The position numbers and the translations under genes are program-made. A DNA stretch of 64,000 nt from Batrachochytrium dendrobatidis JAM81. Its lineage: Eukaryota > Chytridiomycota > Chytridiomycetes > Rhizophydiales. The stretch spans positions 459,279-523,278 of the forward strand of contig NW_006281101.1 of NCBI RefSeq assembly GCF_000203795.2, in the 5' to 3' direction. Within the stretch, counting starts at the first letter, position 1. Every line of letters starts with the position of its first letter. The notes beneath the pieces were generated by a model. That model did no database searches. It was not told the DNA's origin and saw nothing but the letters and a program-made list of their open reading frames with translations. Positions 38,201 to 49,600 of this stretch are shown here, piece by piece.

Positions 38201-38972
38201 TATGCCACCAACGTCGCTTCATGGCCATCTTAACAATCACTCGCCCAAAGACGATACTCGTCAGCACCAGTTCAAACAGCCCAATCAGTTTTCCCAACTA
38301 CCTCAACTGCCTCAAATTCACAATACATCTAGTATATTGTCCAACATAGCCAGTTTGATTTCGCCAAACCCATTGTCCGAGACGTCATTTGATACAATGC
38401 TACGAACATCACAGTCTATATTTAATGCACCAATCAATGCGGAGATTCAAAAACCTGTTCTTTCTGCTCCGTTTATTGCTAGATCTAGCGCCGATGATTT
38501 TGAAAAAATTCCAAGAACATCGGACCTAGGCAACCCGCTAGCATCATTTAACATTGATTTATCTAGCAACCACATTCAAAATCCAACTGCTTTGCCATTT
38601 TTTGGACGCTCTACCACAAACTCGTCCACTTATTTTCAACCCCATTCTATCGAGGACCACATGACAAACGGAGTTTGTACCGACCATCTAAAGCTGTCAC
38701 CCGAATCCGCTCAACCAATCGATATTAACTTGCAGCGCAGAATGTTTTCATTTTCAGGTCCAGTTAGATTGGATGATGCCAATACTACACAGGGACTGCC
38801 TTGTAGCACGGCAAATCTATTTCATCAGCCTGCCTTTGGATTGCTGCCATCATCGACGGTTTCTGGAAAACCGTCTGCACCATTGCTTCTTGATATCTCA
38901 CAAAACTACTTCTCACAGCCGTTAAAATCGCCGCAGTATCGCTCTTCTCACTCACCGCTTGATGTGCTTTGA
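35221..38972 (+). CDS. Unrecognised protein, paralog 2 of the local pair (N-terminal helical module plus Ser/Pro/Asn-rich tail)
   Basis: Two exons, 35221-35313 and 36774-38972, join in phase 0 to give 763 residues. Exon 1 encodes MTEPANPLLTAIINRRKQEV and ends in LKLPQ. Exon 2 opens with VKLTQPYDRCLEYLLTLTQD and contains TNWTIWTRGYVQKMLHIRKS, then a Leu-rich helix (QLLNVLLAVRDELV). These align in order with LKLPN, FKEPCDIFLLNLLQT, RWTLWLSRDLRDLF and ELLIVLKEL of the gene at 30673. Everything after about residue 130 is low-complexity (Ser, Pro, His, Asn, Thr) with no recognisable domain, signal or membrane segment. The 1460-bp intron is by far the longest seen here. Exon 1 is supported mainly by the shared structure with its neighbour, so the 5' end is less certain than the body. 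The function is unknown. Confidence 0.68.
35314..36773 (+). other. 1.46-kb intron of paralog 2
   Basis: The intron starts GTAAAT at 35314 and ends TTCCAG at 36773. It is about ten times longer than a typical intron of this window. It contains open frames (35731-36039, 36560-36778) with no protein-like features, and nothing clearly repeated. It could instead hold an alternative promoter or first exon for the long second exon. Confidence 0.45.
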
Positions 38973-39802
38973 AGAATATACTCAACACTTATTGAATTCC
39001 TCAATTTGTTTTGGCAAATGCAAATCTACAAACTCTGTTTTTGTAGAAAGCTTAATTGCACATGGCTCTGATAAACAAGTACGGTCTTGTACTTGATGAT
39101 ATTCTTGAACTTTTGGTTTAGTTACCAAATTCAGAAATAGTCAGATTTTCTCCAATTGTAATCTCTTGGAGAATTGTTTCGACCAAGTGCAGTTGTGTTT
39201 ACGTTTTATTTGTATGTCCGTTTCAACCTTCTCTGGATGCGTTTAGAAACCGAGGCTCACTAATCGTAGCATCAACACCATCATTAGCTAGTTACTACAG
39301 TTCCAATCCACCATTTTTGTTTTTTATTTGATATACTCGTCTTGTTTAATATTATGCGCCAGCCGCATCAGATATTTGTGAGCATCGTTCACGCTTTGTG
39401 GCAATTCAATTGCCACTATGATTTCAAATGGATCACTGTTTATTTTGATTGAGCAAACAAGTCGTTGCTCGTTGAATACTTTTCGTTTTTGTATCAATTC
39501 TTTTTTTGTTCCGTTGTAACACGGAACCTTGTGTAGCAAAAAGCCAACCAATACCAAGGTTAATTAGATGTCTAGTTTGACTACTTGTGACAATCATAGC
39601 TTCTCAACTTTATATCCTGGCTGTCACTCTTACCTTTTTGTTAAATTGTTTTCCGTTTTACACCTTGCGCATGGCTTGAAAATAAAATCTTTTTTTGAAA
39701 TAGTTTGATTTTTCAAGTGCCATTAAATATTGGGCTGTTTATGATATTATTCTTCAATTTAGCACGGCAGAGATATGCAGACGTGCAACATTTGCAACAG
39801 AT
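38973..39802. other. Convergent intergenic region, possible small open frame only
   Basis: About 830 bp lie between the 3' ends of paralog 2 (+) and the SelO-like gene (-). A minus-strand frame of 77 codons at 39557-39324 has a rather protein-like composition (FNEQRLVCSIKINSDPFEII), but no family is recognised and no neighbouring exons are evident. I leave it as a weak candidate rather than a gene. Confidence 0.3.
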
Positions 39803-42800
39803 TTAGGAAAGCAATTTGAAACTTGGGTTGTTTTTATCGGGTAATGGTTCAGCAGACCATTTTTCAGAAGCTATGAGATCGTTATTGTCGGACCAGCCTG
39901 CCCCATCTTCAACCGTATCGCCCCATACATCTCCAATGAGAACACGCATAATACGTTCAAGATCAACATTCTCGGTTGATGAGGAAGCCAGTGATCCAGA
40001 TATACGACGAGTGGTTTCTAATCAATTCAATGTCAGGGTTGTTATAGCCATATTACAATGCCATTGCATGATATTAGACTCGAAAAATAAGCATTTCTTT
40101 AACTTGACACTCCTTTAAAATAGTCGGAGCATTGCTAATTGAATTACCTTGATTTTCCCGAGCAAGTGGATTAGAAGTTAAAGGTAAAGAGTAGGGTGAT
40201 TTCAACTCTGCATTCGCTAGTTTTTTTTGAGGCTCTGCTTCTACACCAGGCGTAATCACACTATTTGAAAGTATTTTTCGATCACTAAAAGATCCATCTG
40301 CACCCATTTTGCACTCTATCTCGGCTTTTGAAACTACCTCATCCAACACCCATCCACGAAGAGTGTATTTTGGATTAATATGCTTCATCTTGTTCATCCG
40401 GAACGCATCCATAGCCTCGACGCGATCTATGGCAGTTTCAACACTAGATGGGAGGTTTTCTGTCGCCATCTCGTTCATGAGTCTCGATCGGTACACCAAA
40501 GCCCATAGCTTCCAATCAGCACTGATCTCCATCAAGGTTGGAAGACAATATGCAGTTTCAAACAGTTGTTTTTTTCTTTGATATTGAACGTCGGATGACT
40601 GAAGCTGTTTTACTTGAGAGCGTTCATTTGCTTCTGAAATACTGCCTTGAATGGATGGTGTTTGAACCTGCTGATGAGTCGGTGAATAGGGAGGAGTAAG
40701 TGGTGTTTGATGCAACTGTGTAGATTTAGAGCTGTCAAATTTCGGTTCACTAGACTGTTTTTTAATACGAGTTTCTGATGTGCTTTGATTTCCTGATTGA
40801 CCCGACTCTATCCGAGTAGTGTCATGTATATTGATCAAAGTTGATGCACCAAATGCTGGCGTTTCTTGGTTGAGCTTTTTAGCATCGTCTTGCCTGGTTT
40901 TCTGATCAAATGTTTGGTTATTGTTTCGGAAATTCGCATGCTGGTCTACACTGGTAGTGTTCATGCTTCCATTGCTCCTTCTTTTTAGCATTTCGGCGTG
41001 CTCACGATGCAATCGCTGCAAAGATGACAACAATAATGTAAGCGGATCCATACACCCAGTACCCGCCACGCGTACAGCTTCATCCAGCATATCTTCCCGA
41101 TGCCTTCCAAACGGCTCATACGCTACTAGCAAAGAAAACGCAGCATCTTTACATTTAAAATAAGACAGGGCACGGAAAAATAATGTGTAATCCACACCTG
41201 TAGCAGCCATAATATCCAAAAGTGGGGTAATGAGCTCATCCATATCGGCGGGTTTTGGATCCATCAATCCGAGTTTTTTACACATGAGATGTGTGAATGA
41301 ATCAATGAAAAAGGATTCAAATTCTTGAGTGATTTTTCGAGCAATGTTTTCACCATTGGATGGGTTGTCCACTAACTCGGCTAAAGCATGCCGCTTTGAT
41401 TGAAACGATGGAGCTGTAGCAATACGACGGTGATTTATCTCGTTAGCCGCGGCACACGCTTCTTCAAGTGTGGTTCCGGCGGGAAGACAGATGGGTGCCG
41501 AGGAAGTTGAAGAAATGTGTGATTCACCAATGAGGTCAGAAAGGACACGCCCTAGGCGCATAAGATTCCATTGCACGGCTATAGGCTGCTGTTTTAAGCA
41601 GTATTGACGCTCAGTATCAAACTGGTTTGGTGTCCATTCAGGATCGTAAGAGTCGAGAAATCCTCCCGGTCCGTGGTGGAGCGTTAACCCTAGAATTGAA
41701 AGATTATTTGAACTGAGCATACCATGAACAAACCCATTGGCTTGCCAATGAGCAACCATCTCTGCTGTTCGTTTAACCACCATCCGAAAAAATATAGCGT
41801 ACTTGTTCAAGGGAATTGAAAGAGGATTAAATATGTGTGCTGCAGTTTGACTGGAACGCTTTATTTGCGAAGCAGGGTTTTGTGTAGTGCTAGAATGAGA
41901 CGATGCACCAGATGTGATGGATTCTGTCGATGCTAGTGATGGAAAGGGTTTGACATCTTTGGTCAACGGGGAAGATAAAAGGTCAGACTCTGCGGCTTTG
42001 GGACTTGGCATCTTGAGCGGTTGGTTTTCAGATAGATGGGAGATAACGTATGTACCGCCTTTACCACCTGGCTCAATAGTATGTTCAGTAACAAGCTGTT
42101 GTATACCTGCATCTGATTCGGCTTCAGGATAATACGTGCGAATACAATAATCAGCCAATTCACGAACTCTATGGTGATCGTTTCTGAAGTGAAAGAGCTC
42201 AAATGAACCAAATCGAATCCATGTTGGCGCAAAGCGAGTGAGAATACCCGCTGATTCGGCTATAGTTGGGCGAGTCTGGACTGGTGTTGGGTGAGAGATG
42301 GGTGATGTGCCTAGTTTGAGAGCAGACGTGTGGTCAAAAGAAAGTTGACGGCGAGGCTGAAATGGTTTAGAGTTGAGGGTAGATGGACGTAATGGTATAC
42401 TTGAATGCGGTTGATTCGGTTCAGGATTTGCGGTAGACTCGAGCGGGCTACCATGATCCTCATTGACTGTTTTTTCGGTAGGTGCTGCGGACAAAGGAGC
42501 CAGTCGCCCACGCTGTAAAAGACGAGAAGTAGAAACAACAGCCAGACATCTTGTAGTTGGGATCCCAATAGCAGCCATGTATTCACTGACCATAAACTCA
42601 CGTAGACATGCCCTCAGTGACAGATGCCCATCGCCAGTGCGGGAAAATTGTGTTGTACCGCATCCTTTGATCTGTAGTGTCCATCGCTCACCATGATTGT
42701 CCATCACCTCGCCGATTGAAACGCACCGACCATCCCCTAATTGTCCAGCATACATACCGTACTGATGTCCTCCATAGTTTTGCGCATACGGAATAGCAGT

Positions 42801-43244
42801 GGAATGAAGTCGTGTTCCAGTCAGATATGACAGCGACGAGGGAGATTTCAACGATACAATATCACAACAAAGCAGTGCTGCACTCTGCACAGAAGTAATC
42901 AGCAGTCTAGGATGTGGCTGATGGGTAAATGGTTTATGAAATGCGTAAAATTCCTTTACTAAAGCACTCGATCTATCAGCTTGTGAATGATGATGTTGTG
43001 ATAGAGTTCCTTGTTGCAGATTACCCCGTTCAGCCAAGTTTCCACCATTAAAACCTTGATTCCATGCATCATCTGAAACTGGCCGACTGAATGCATTTGC
43101 TGTTGAAATGCTTTGGGTTCCATTCGTCTTTTGTGATTGCTGTATTGCAAGCTTTTGTGGAGATAGCTGCTCTATAAATGTATTTAAAAATACTATATCT
43201 TTGTAGTCGGTCAATGGCTGTTTGATGACTCCATTGGAATCCAT
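39803..43244 (-). CDS. SelO-family (SELENOO/YdiU) protein with substituted catalytic residues
   Basis: SelO proteins adopt a kinase fold and transfer AMP to other proteins (AMPylation), usually in mitochondria or bacteria. Two exons, 43244-40148 and 40017-39803, join in phase (3312 nt, 1103 residues). The join is supported because exon 2 restores the family end (VDLERIMRVL, then ASEKWSAEPLP). Recognisable SelO blocks: YGGHQYGMYAGQLGDGR, LQIKGCGTTQFSRTGDG, LREFMVSEYMAAIGIPTTR, SILGLTLHHGPGGFLDSYDP, INPKYTLRGW. The length is about twice that of bacterial SelO because of Ser/Gln-rich insertions, for example after PTTR and before NPKYTLR. The usual GVMNTDNMS reads GMLSSNNLS and the usual LDYGPFGF reads LHHGPGGF, so both catalytic/metal-binding aspartates (near residues 513 and 523 here) are replaced. 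The usual terminal SCSS is also absent (ends FKLLS). It is probably inactive as an AMPylase, or has a changed activity. Confidence 0.85.
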
Positions 43245-43653
43245 TTCCTGCTTTTAACGATTTATTCTACAAAGAATTTGATGAATCTAGTAGATGTGAA
43301 CAAATTGAAGACGAGTTTAAATCTGGGCCAATGCAGCTCCAAATTTAATGAACTTTGCTCGCCAGTATAGATATATCAGTAGGAATGAAAATATAACAAA
43401 CAACTGAAATGGGATGGGTGATCATGTAGCTATATGTGTGCTGGCGATATTTACATTATTAGGGGTGGATAAAGTTTTGAAAGTGCTGCCCAAGACACAA
43501 TGTAACCGACTTTAAGCGTGCTACAACCTATTTGTGCTTGTTGCATGTAATTTGTTATTCCAGCCTTTGGGTTATTCAAAATGAATCTCAACACTACAAT
43601 AGCTTAATTTATGCTCAACATGTGGTATTTCAATATAGTTTTATAAAATTGAT
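43245..43653. other. Intergenic, 5' of the SelO-like gene
   Basis: About 410 bp lie between the SelO-like start and the 3' end of the upstream beta-lactamase-like gene, which is on the same (minus) strand. It presumably carries the SelO-like promoter. The plus-strand open frame at 43532-43765 overlaps the hydrolase 3' end and looks spurious. Nothing else is evident. Confidence 0.4.
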
Positions 43654-45475
43654 TCAAGACATGGTCTCTACTGCTTTTACAAGTGCGGCAATCAGTCGCC
43701 AACTTCGTTTATCTCCAATCCCTGAAAGTGACAGCGAGTTCATAACATATGCAAACGAGATATGAAGGTCAGGACTCCACCAAACCATGCTGCCACCCAC
43801 TCCACCCCAGCCAATCCAGCCGACATGCTCTGATCCAGGAAAACTCACACCAACACCCCATCCACCTGTAGCAAACGTGACATTTCTTGACACGACTGTA
43901 TCTGGCATAAACGGAAGCGAGACCAGTGATTTACGTACTGTTTCGGGAGAGATGATGCGGTGTCCGTTGAATGTTCCTTGTTGAGCCATCAAGGCAGCAA
44001 ATTTGGCTAGGGATTTAGCATTCGTAATACCGCTGTAGCTTGGGCCTTCAGTTGCCCAGATGGCTCTGCGATTATGGCTATGTGGCCAAGGGATAATCTG
44101 CTTTGGCTGGCTGCCAGCAACCGCTTTAAAAGAAACGCTTTGACGATCAAACAGCACCTTTGCAAACCCATTTGGAAGCGGGTCGGATAACATACTTTTT
44201 GGAGCAAGTATTTTTGCAACGGTGCGTATATGTGGGTAGTGAATCAGTTTGGATAATCGAGGTTCTAGATGTTTAGGAAGTGCTAGATAGTACTCGGCGT
44301 CGAGCAATGGCATAAACTCTTGGCGCACAATCTGGCCAATAGTGCGTTTTTGACGATCGACCCTACGAACGATCTCATTAAGATACCAGCCTCGAGTGAC
44401 GGCATGGTACCCTTGTATTAGAGTACCATTGAAGTTGTGGGGTTGTGCGGCGAGGAGTTTAGCAAGTTGGTCCAGATTTGCAATTTCATCTAGAGTGGGT
44501 TGGCGACTGAGGTAGGTGACTCCAGCTCGATGACCCAACAGACATTGAACAGTGACATTTTCCTTGTTTCCTTGGCCAAATTCAGGCCAATATGTAGTTA
44601 TGCGTTCATTAAAATCCAATAAACCCTGATCGATGAGATAAGTTATAACGATTCCTTCCTTGATCATTAAGCAGGTAGATTAGTAACAAGAATGAATGAG
44701 TTTTAAACAGCAGAGTTGGGCTCACCACAAATTTCGAACTCGAAAATACCAACTGCAGCGAGTCCTTATCGTATGGCTTGGAGTATCTCTTGTTATGATA
44801 ACCGCCATATAGTTCGACCACAGGCGTGTCTCCAACATAGGCAGCGAAGCTAGCCCCGACTTCATTTCCCTCTTCAAAGTTTGCTTTGAATGCGTCTAGA
44901 ACATTGTCAAATCCATCAGCAATCTCGCCCGAAATGGGCCAAGAAGGACACCGGAGCGAGAACAGATTGCATGTGAGAGGAAAGTGAGTGCGGCCAGTCC
45001 AAAACTTGTAGCTGATCATGACAAGGATGGCAATCCATACAGCCAAGCGACGAATGCGTCTACGAAAAGTGTTGACAATGGCAAACGAAGCAGGATTGGT
45101 GGTTCCAGGAGTCAAGACAACAATAGGAGAGTGACTGGAGCCTGTGACTGCAGTGTCTAGTATTTGGGTATAATGGTTGTTGCTACTGATGCTGGCTGTC
45201 GAATTGATAGTGGAAAAGAGTGGAGCAGCCATGGATGATGGTTGATTTCCAGTGGAAATAGACGAGTCATGAAAGTGTCTGTGAAAGTCAGCTCCAGGAA
45301 TAGTGGCTTCAGAAGTAATGTCGGCTCCCATTGCTGAATGGGAATTAGTAGTGAGAGGGAGTACATCGAGCAGTTTGCTCAGGAATGGTCTACGTCGTTT
45401 CATTGGAGAAATGCAAGTGATTGAAAGCAGTTGGTTGAAGTATTGACCAACAATAGCAATTGTAGGTTTCAACAA
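43654..45475 (-). CDS. Membrane-anchored beta-lactamase-family serine hydrolase (LACT-1/EstB type)
   Basis: Two exons, 45475-44726 and 44658-43654, join in phase to 584 residues. The family (class C beta-lactamase/DD-peptidase fold) includes esterases and eukaryotic LACTB-like proteins; true beta-lactamase activity is not implied. The nucleophile motif S-x-x-K is seen as VFSSSKF at about residue 245, immediately before the intron. The downstream helix EGIVITYLIDQGLLDF, the QCLLGHRAGV loop, the YHAVTRGW motif (Tyr of the second active-site motif) and the C-terminal HVGWIGWGGVGGS block follow in the standard order. A hydrophobic segment (LAVWIAILVMISYKFW) preceded by Arg-rich residues at ~140 suggests a single-pass type II anchor, with the catalytic domain outside or in the lumen. 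A later ATG at 45403 (MKRRRPFLSK) may be the true start. The gene lies 76 bp downstream of the MscL-like gene on the same strand. Confidence 0.85.
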
Positions 45476-45551
45476 TTCGAATAAAGAATTGGTTTTAAAC
45501 TTTCAAATTATACGAATGACAATCATGGGAATTTATTCAATGCTCAAACGA

Positions 45552-46421
45552 TTAGCTTGTTTTTCGAGGCAAAGGAGGACCTCTTCCAGGCGGATAAGTG
45601 TCTAGCAAGGCCGTACAATTAGGACATCGATAAGCCTCTGGATCAATACTGGATCTACACCACTGACACTTGGTGACTTGTTCCTGTTCTTCGTCTTCCT
45701 TTTCCCGTCTAAGCGCTGCCAATTGTCGTTTGGCTTGACGATATATCCGAATAAACCAAAACATCACCAACATTGTAATGAAGAAACTGACCAGACGATC
45801 AGCAAACATGCCAAAGTTGATTGTAACAGCACCATCTGCCTTTGCACTTTCAAGTGTTGGGTATAGAGTGGAGTTGGACAAACCATGTTTGAGCACAAAG
45901 AACATGTTACGGATTGATGAGCCTATAGTTGAACAAGTTTAGAATCGAACAAGAGATTACACATTAGAGCAAAGTACTTGCCATCGCTACTAAGAAAGCT
46001 CAGCGGAGGAGTAAGAATGTCCTCTACAAACGAAGTCAAGACCTACACATCAACATTTAAGCTTTTGTCATGACAGGATGATAACAAAACAAGACTTACA
46101 CTAGAAAAGGCAGCACCAGTAATCACACCAATACCAAGTTCTACCACAGGACCTTTATCGACAAAATCACTATAACAAGATGTTAGCTGAAATAGTCAAG
46201 AATGACCAACAAAGTATTGATTACCCAAAGTCATTCCAAAAGGTCACCACACTCTTGGTAGCAGCTGAAGCACCAGCACGAGCAGTTTCACTCAAGTTGA
46301 CAACAATCTCTCGCATGTCATCCATCAGAGGAGTGTTGTCATTTGGATCATCCACAATGCAAGGTTCTGGAGTGTTTGAATTAGACTGACTGTCAGTGAT
46401 TGAGTTGCTAGTGGTAGCCAT
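45552..46421 (-). CDS. MscL-type mechanosensitive channel with C-terminal zinc ribbon
   Basis: MscL is the large-conductance tension-gated channel of bacteria; homologs also occur in some fungi. Four exons, 46421-46225, 46169-46100, 46042-45982 and 45922-45552, join in phase (699 nt, 232 residues). After a ~50-residue Ser/Asn-rich N-terminus, WNDFGDFVDKGPVVELGIGV and ITGAAFSSVLTSFVEDILTPP match the MscL S1 helix and TM1, with the Gly-rich pore-lining stretch. A loop follows, then INFGMFADRLVSFFITMLVM is TM2. Instead of the usual C-terminal helical bundle there is a Lys/Arg/Glu-rich helix and then CQWCRSS....YRCPNC, a four-cysteine zinc ribbon, and a Pro-rich tail. The third intron has a GC donor (G|GCAAGT at 45981). 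The location is unknown; no mitochondrial presequence is obvious. The gene diverges from PAT1 across 194 bp. Confidence 0.88.
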
Positions 46422-46615
46422 GCTAGTCTAACAAGTTTGAATTCAAGCAAAAAAATCAACTTGTATCGAGTTGCATCGAGCACAGGGAGGACAGCAGTTG
46501 ACCAACACATTGAATCTACTATCAACTCAAGTTACAATCGAATTGCTTTCCATTCATTGCTTCAAATCTGCTTTTTCTTCTCTTCTCAAACACTGGTTTA
46601 GCTGGATACAATCCC
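46422..46615. promoter_or_regulatory. Divergent promoter region, MscL-like / PAT1
   Basis: These 194 bp lie between the start codons of two genes transcribed apart. The PAT1-proximal part is pyrimidine-rich (TTTTTCTTCTCTTCTC at 46571-46586). No other motif is recognised. Confidence 0.4.
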
Positions 46616-49600
46616 ATGAGTTTCTTTGGGTTCGATACTGCCCTCCCATCCGAGGCAGATTCTTCAGAACCTGTTCGTGCTGCTCATGGTCGTCGCACAA
46701 ACAATCACAGACAGCATTCTACTTCCCCTGCTAATGCCAGTCAGACTGGAAAAGGTCTGCAAAAGAAGCAGTCTAGGTCTCGTCAGCAGTCTGGTCCGTT
46801 GGTTGATAAAGGTTCTCAGTCAAGTACAAACAAAGACTCGTCCAGGCAAGACCAGCATCAGCTGCTCGGATTGCAATCTGGTGTTGCTGTGAGTGACAAT
46901 ATGGATGGTGATCATCTGGACGAAATGCTTAGAGACCGCTATGAAAACAGTCTGGATACCTTTGGTGATAACGACCAGCTTATGGAAAACTATACAAGAG
47001 CCTTGGATGAAGAAAACCAAGACCTTAATGACGAAACATTCGGTGATGCTGCTATTGATCCTTCTGGTGAGTAAAATTCACTGCATGATTTGCTAATCCG
47101 ATCCGTTCTTTAGTGTCATGTCGTTTACGCTGTTCATACAAACCACTTTCCTATGTCCAACTATAACCATCTGCAGTCTTTATTTTTATCATGACTGTTT
47201 TTTAAATCCTGCTAATACATTACTGTATTGTAACGCTATATTAGGTCGTGATTTTCAATATGCAAACCATAATGTTCCGCACGAGTGTGAGTTGCACTAT
47301 CATGTCTAGATCTGAATGCTCATTGTATTGCATTGGCTTGTTTACGCTTTGTTTTTTTTTTCGACTTTGTAATACTATTGAGCACAGTAGATCGTCAAGG
47401 ACCTGCTCGTCCTAGTGCTGAAGGATCTCCTATTTCCAAGTCTCAACAGTTGCAGCAAAAGGTGTAGCGTATATATTCATTCATTTACCAAGTTTTATCT
47501 TCGAGTCTAACTTTCTAATCTAACCAATCTTCAACTGCAATACAAGAATGAACTTATGGCTGCTCAGCAGCAGCGTCGGCTTATGCAGCAGCAGGCTGCT
47601 GAAAACATGCGAAATCAATCTGCATTTAATACAATGCCTGGCGCTCCATCAAACCATCCCCAAGTAGCACCACAGTACATGAGACAAATGCCACCTTCTT
47701 ATAATGGTGGTGGGCTTTCTGGTATTTCTTCAAACAAACCCATGTCAAGTTTTCAAGAAATCGAGGCTCAGATGATGCGGCAGGCACGTATGGGTGCATC
47801 GAATACCATAAAAATGGATCAGTCTCATCTACTATCTTCAGATCATATGTTTTCTTCTAGACGTGTAGTGGATCATTTACATCCTCATAATGCTGGCACA
47901 CCTCCCACACAAGGTGGGGGTGTGTTTTCTCAAAGATCACCACAGGGTATGCAGTCTATGATAAATATGTCTGAAGTAGAAGCCGCAATGCGATCTCGTC
48001 AAGCTCAGTTTGGAATGCAATTACCATCACCAATGCACCAATCTATGATGTCCAACAACAACTCACCTCCAATGAATGCATCTGATATTGAAACTATGCT
48101 ACGTGCCCAACAAATGGGTCAAAACTCTCAGATTCAACTTAACCAGCAGCTCCATTCTTCTCAATTCCAGCAGATGCATCCCATGATCCAACAACACGGT
48201 CAACCCCTTATGCGCAGTGAGATGATACCAGGGCGTTACGATTATGCCTCGAGTCCACCTGTTCAAAACAGTCCCAATACAATGTTTATTGAGGAACAGC
48301 TTCGGCGTCAGCAGTTGGGTGAAATACAGCGCGAGCATCCAATGCAACCATCTCAAGGTGGCTTGTCCGATAATCAGACCAATCGGCTTGCAAGTAACTT
48401 GCCTCAGCACCAGCCGTCAGTGGTTCCTGAACAACAGTTTACATCGCACGATCTTGATTATGCCGAAGATCTTGAAAATGAGATTGGATTTGAAGATCCA
48501 GACTGCCTTGAAGAGATTCAAACCAAATCCAAACTGCACAAACAAAAATTGGAAGATGAACGCGATCAACCCATTTTTGCTGTGGATACTGATGAAGATT
48601 TTCCTGCTCTTGGTGCTACTCGAACTACAAATTCCAATAACTTTAAGAATAATAGCCGCAGTAAGCAACCATTCAACAATACTATCCAGAAAAAGTATAA
48701 AAACCAGCGGGAACGTCATCAAGGCGATCAGCGAATTCCTATCGACTTTGTTCACCGTGAGCGTGAAAGGTTTACACCTAATGACAGCCATCTTTCTCGT
48801 GAGGTACTGTCAAACAAATTGATGATATTTTAAAGTTTGTATCTTGACATTGACTAGTCGTATTTCTTGTGTAAAATGCTTGATTTGTAGGCGCGATACA
48901 AGGGACTGATGCGTAAATTTGAAATGGAGTATATTGCCAAAATTCAGGTTTCTAATTTGTTCTCTGAAGATCCACACAAGGACGACTACTACTATCATGT
49001 ATTTACACAGAGAAAAAAGGAAAAAGAAGCAGCAGNNNNNNNNNNNNNNNNNNNNNNNNNNNNNNNNNNNNNNNNNNNNNNNNNNNNNNNNNNNNNNNNN
49101 NNNNNNNNNNNNNNNNNNNNNNNNNNNNNNNNNNNNNNNNNNNNNNNNNNNNNNNNNNNNNNNNNNNNNNNNNNNNNNNNNNNNNNCAAAACCGGTCGTA
49201 AAGGTGCCCGCGGACCCAAGATTATGTGCAAGGGCAACACCAGATGAGACGTATAATTGAAAGTCGTAAGCACCAGCGTATAAAGGAGCAAACGTTGTCC
49301 CTTGAAGGAACTCTAGGTAAAATTACTTCTACAACATCGCGTAACCCTAAAAAAGCAATTCAAGTAGCGACTTCGTCACCATCCGAAGGTCATCAGAGTA
49401 GCGTATCTAGTGGTAATGCACTCTCTGCTGGAGTTGTTTTAAAAAGTATTGAAAAAGTATATAGCACTGTACTTGATTTGGAGTATTTACAACAGTCGAA
49501 AAATCATGAAGCTGAATCCGATGAGGAGAAACCCAGGTACTATTTGGCTGTTACTAAAATGTACTGTTTAAACTGTCCAATTAACCGCTATTTTGGTTTT

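Noticed and set aside
39324..39557. 77-codon minus-strand frame as a separate small gene
   Set aside because: Composition is somewhat protein-like, but there is no family match, no neighbouring exon and no support for the start; kept only as a note.
39803..39805. Selenocysteine codon at the end of the SelO-like gene
   Set aside because: The terminator is TAA, not TGA, and no Cys or Sec context precedes it. Fungi of this kind are not expected to make selenoproteins.
40074..40147. Read-through C-terminus of the SelO-like gene ending at 40074
   Set aside because: Splicing the phase-1 donor at 40147 to the acceptor before 40017 gives the family-like end (VDLERIMRVL...KWSAEPLP), while the read-through tail has no family character.
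48909..49291. Open frames running through the run of Ns on both strands
   Set aside because: They exist only because undetermined bases contain no stop codons.
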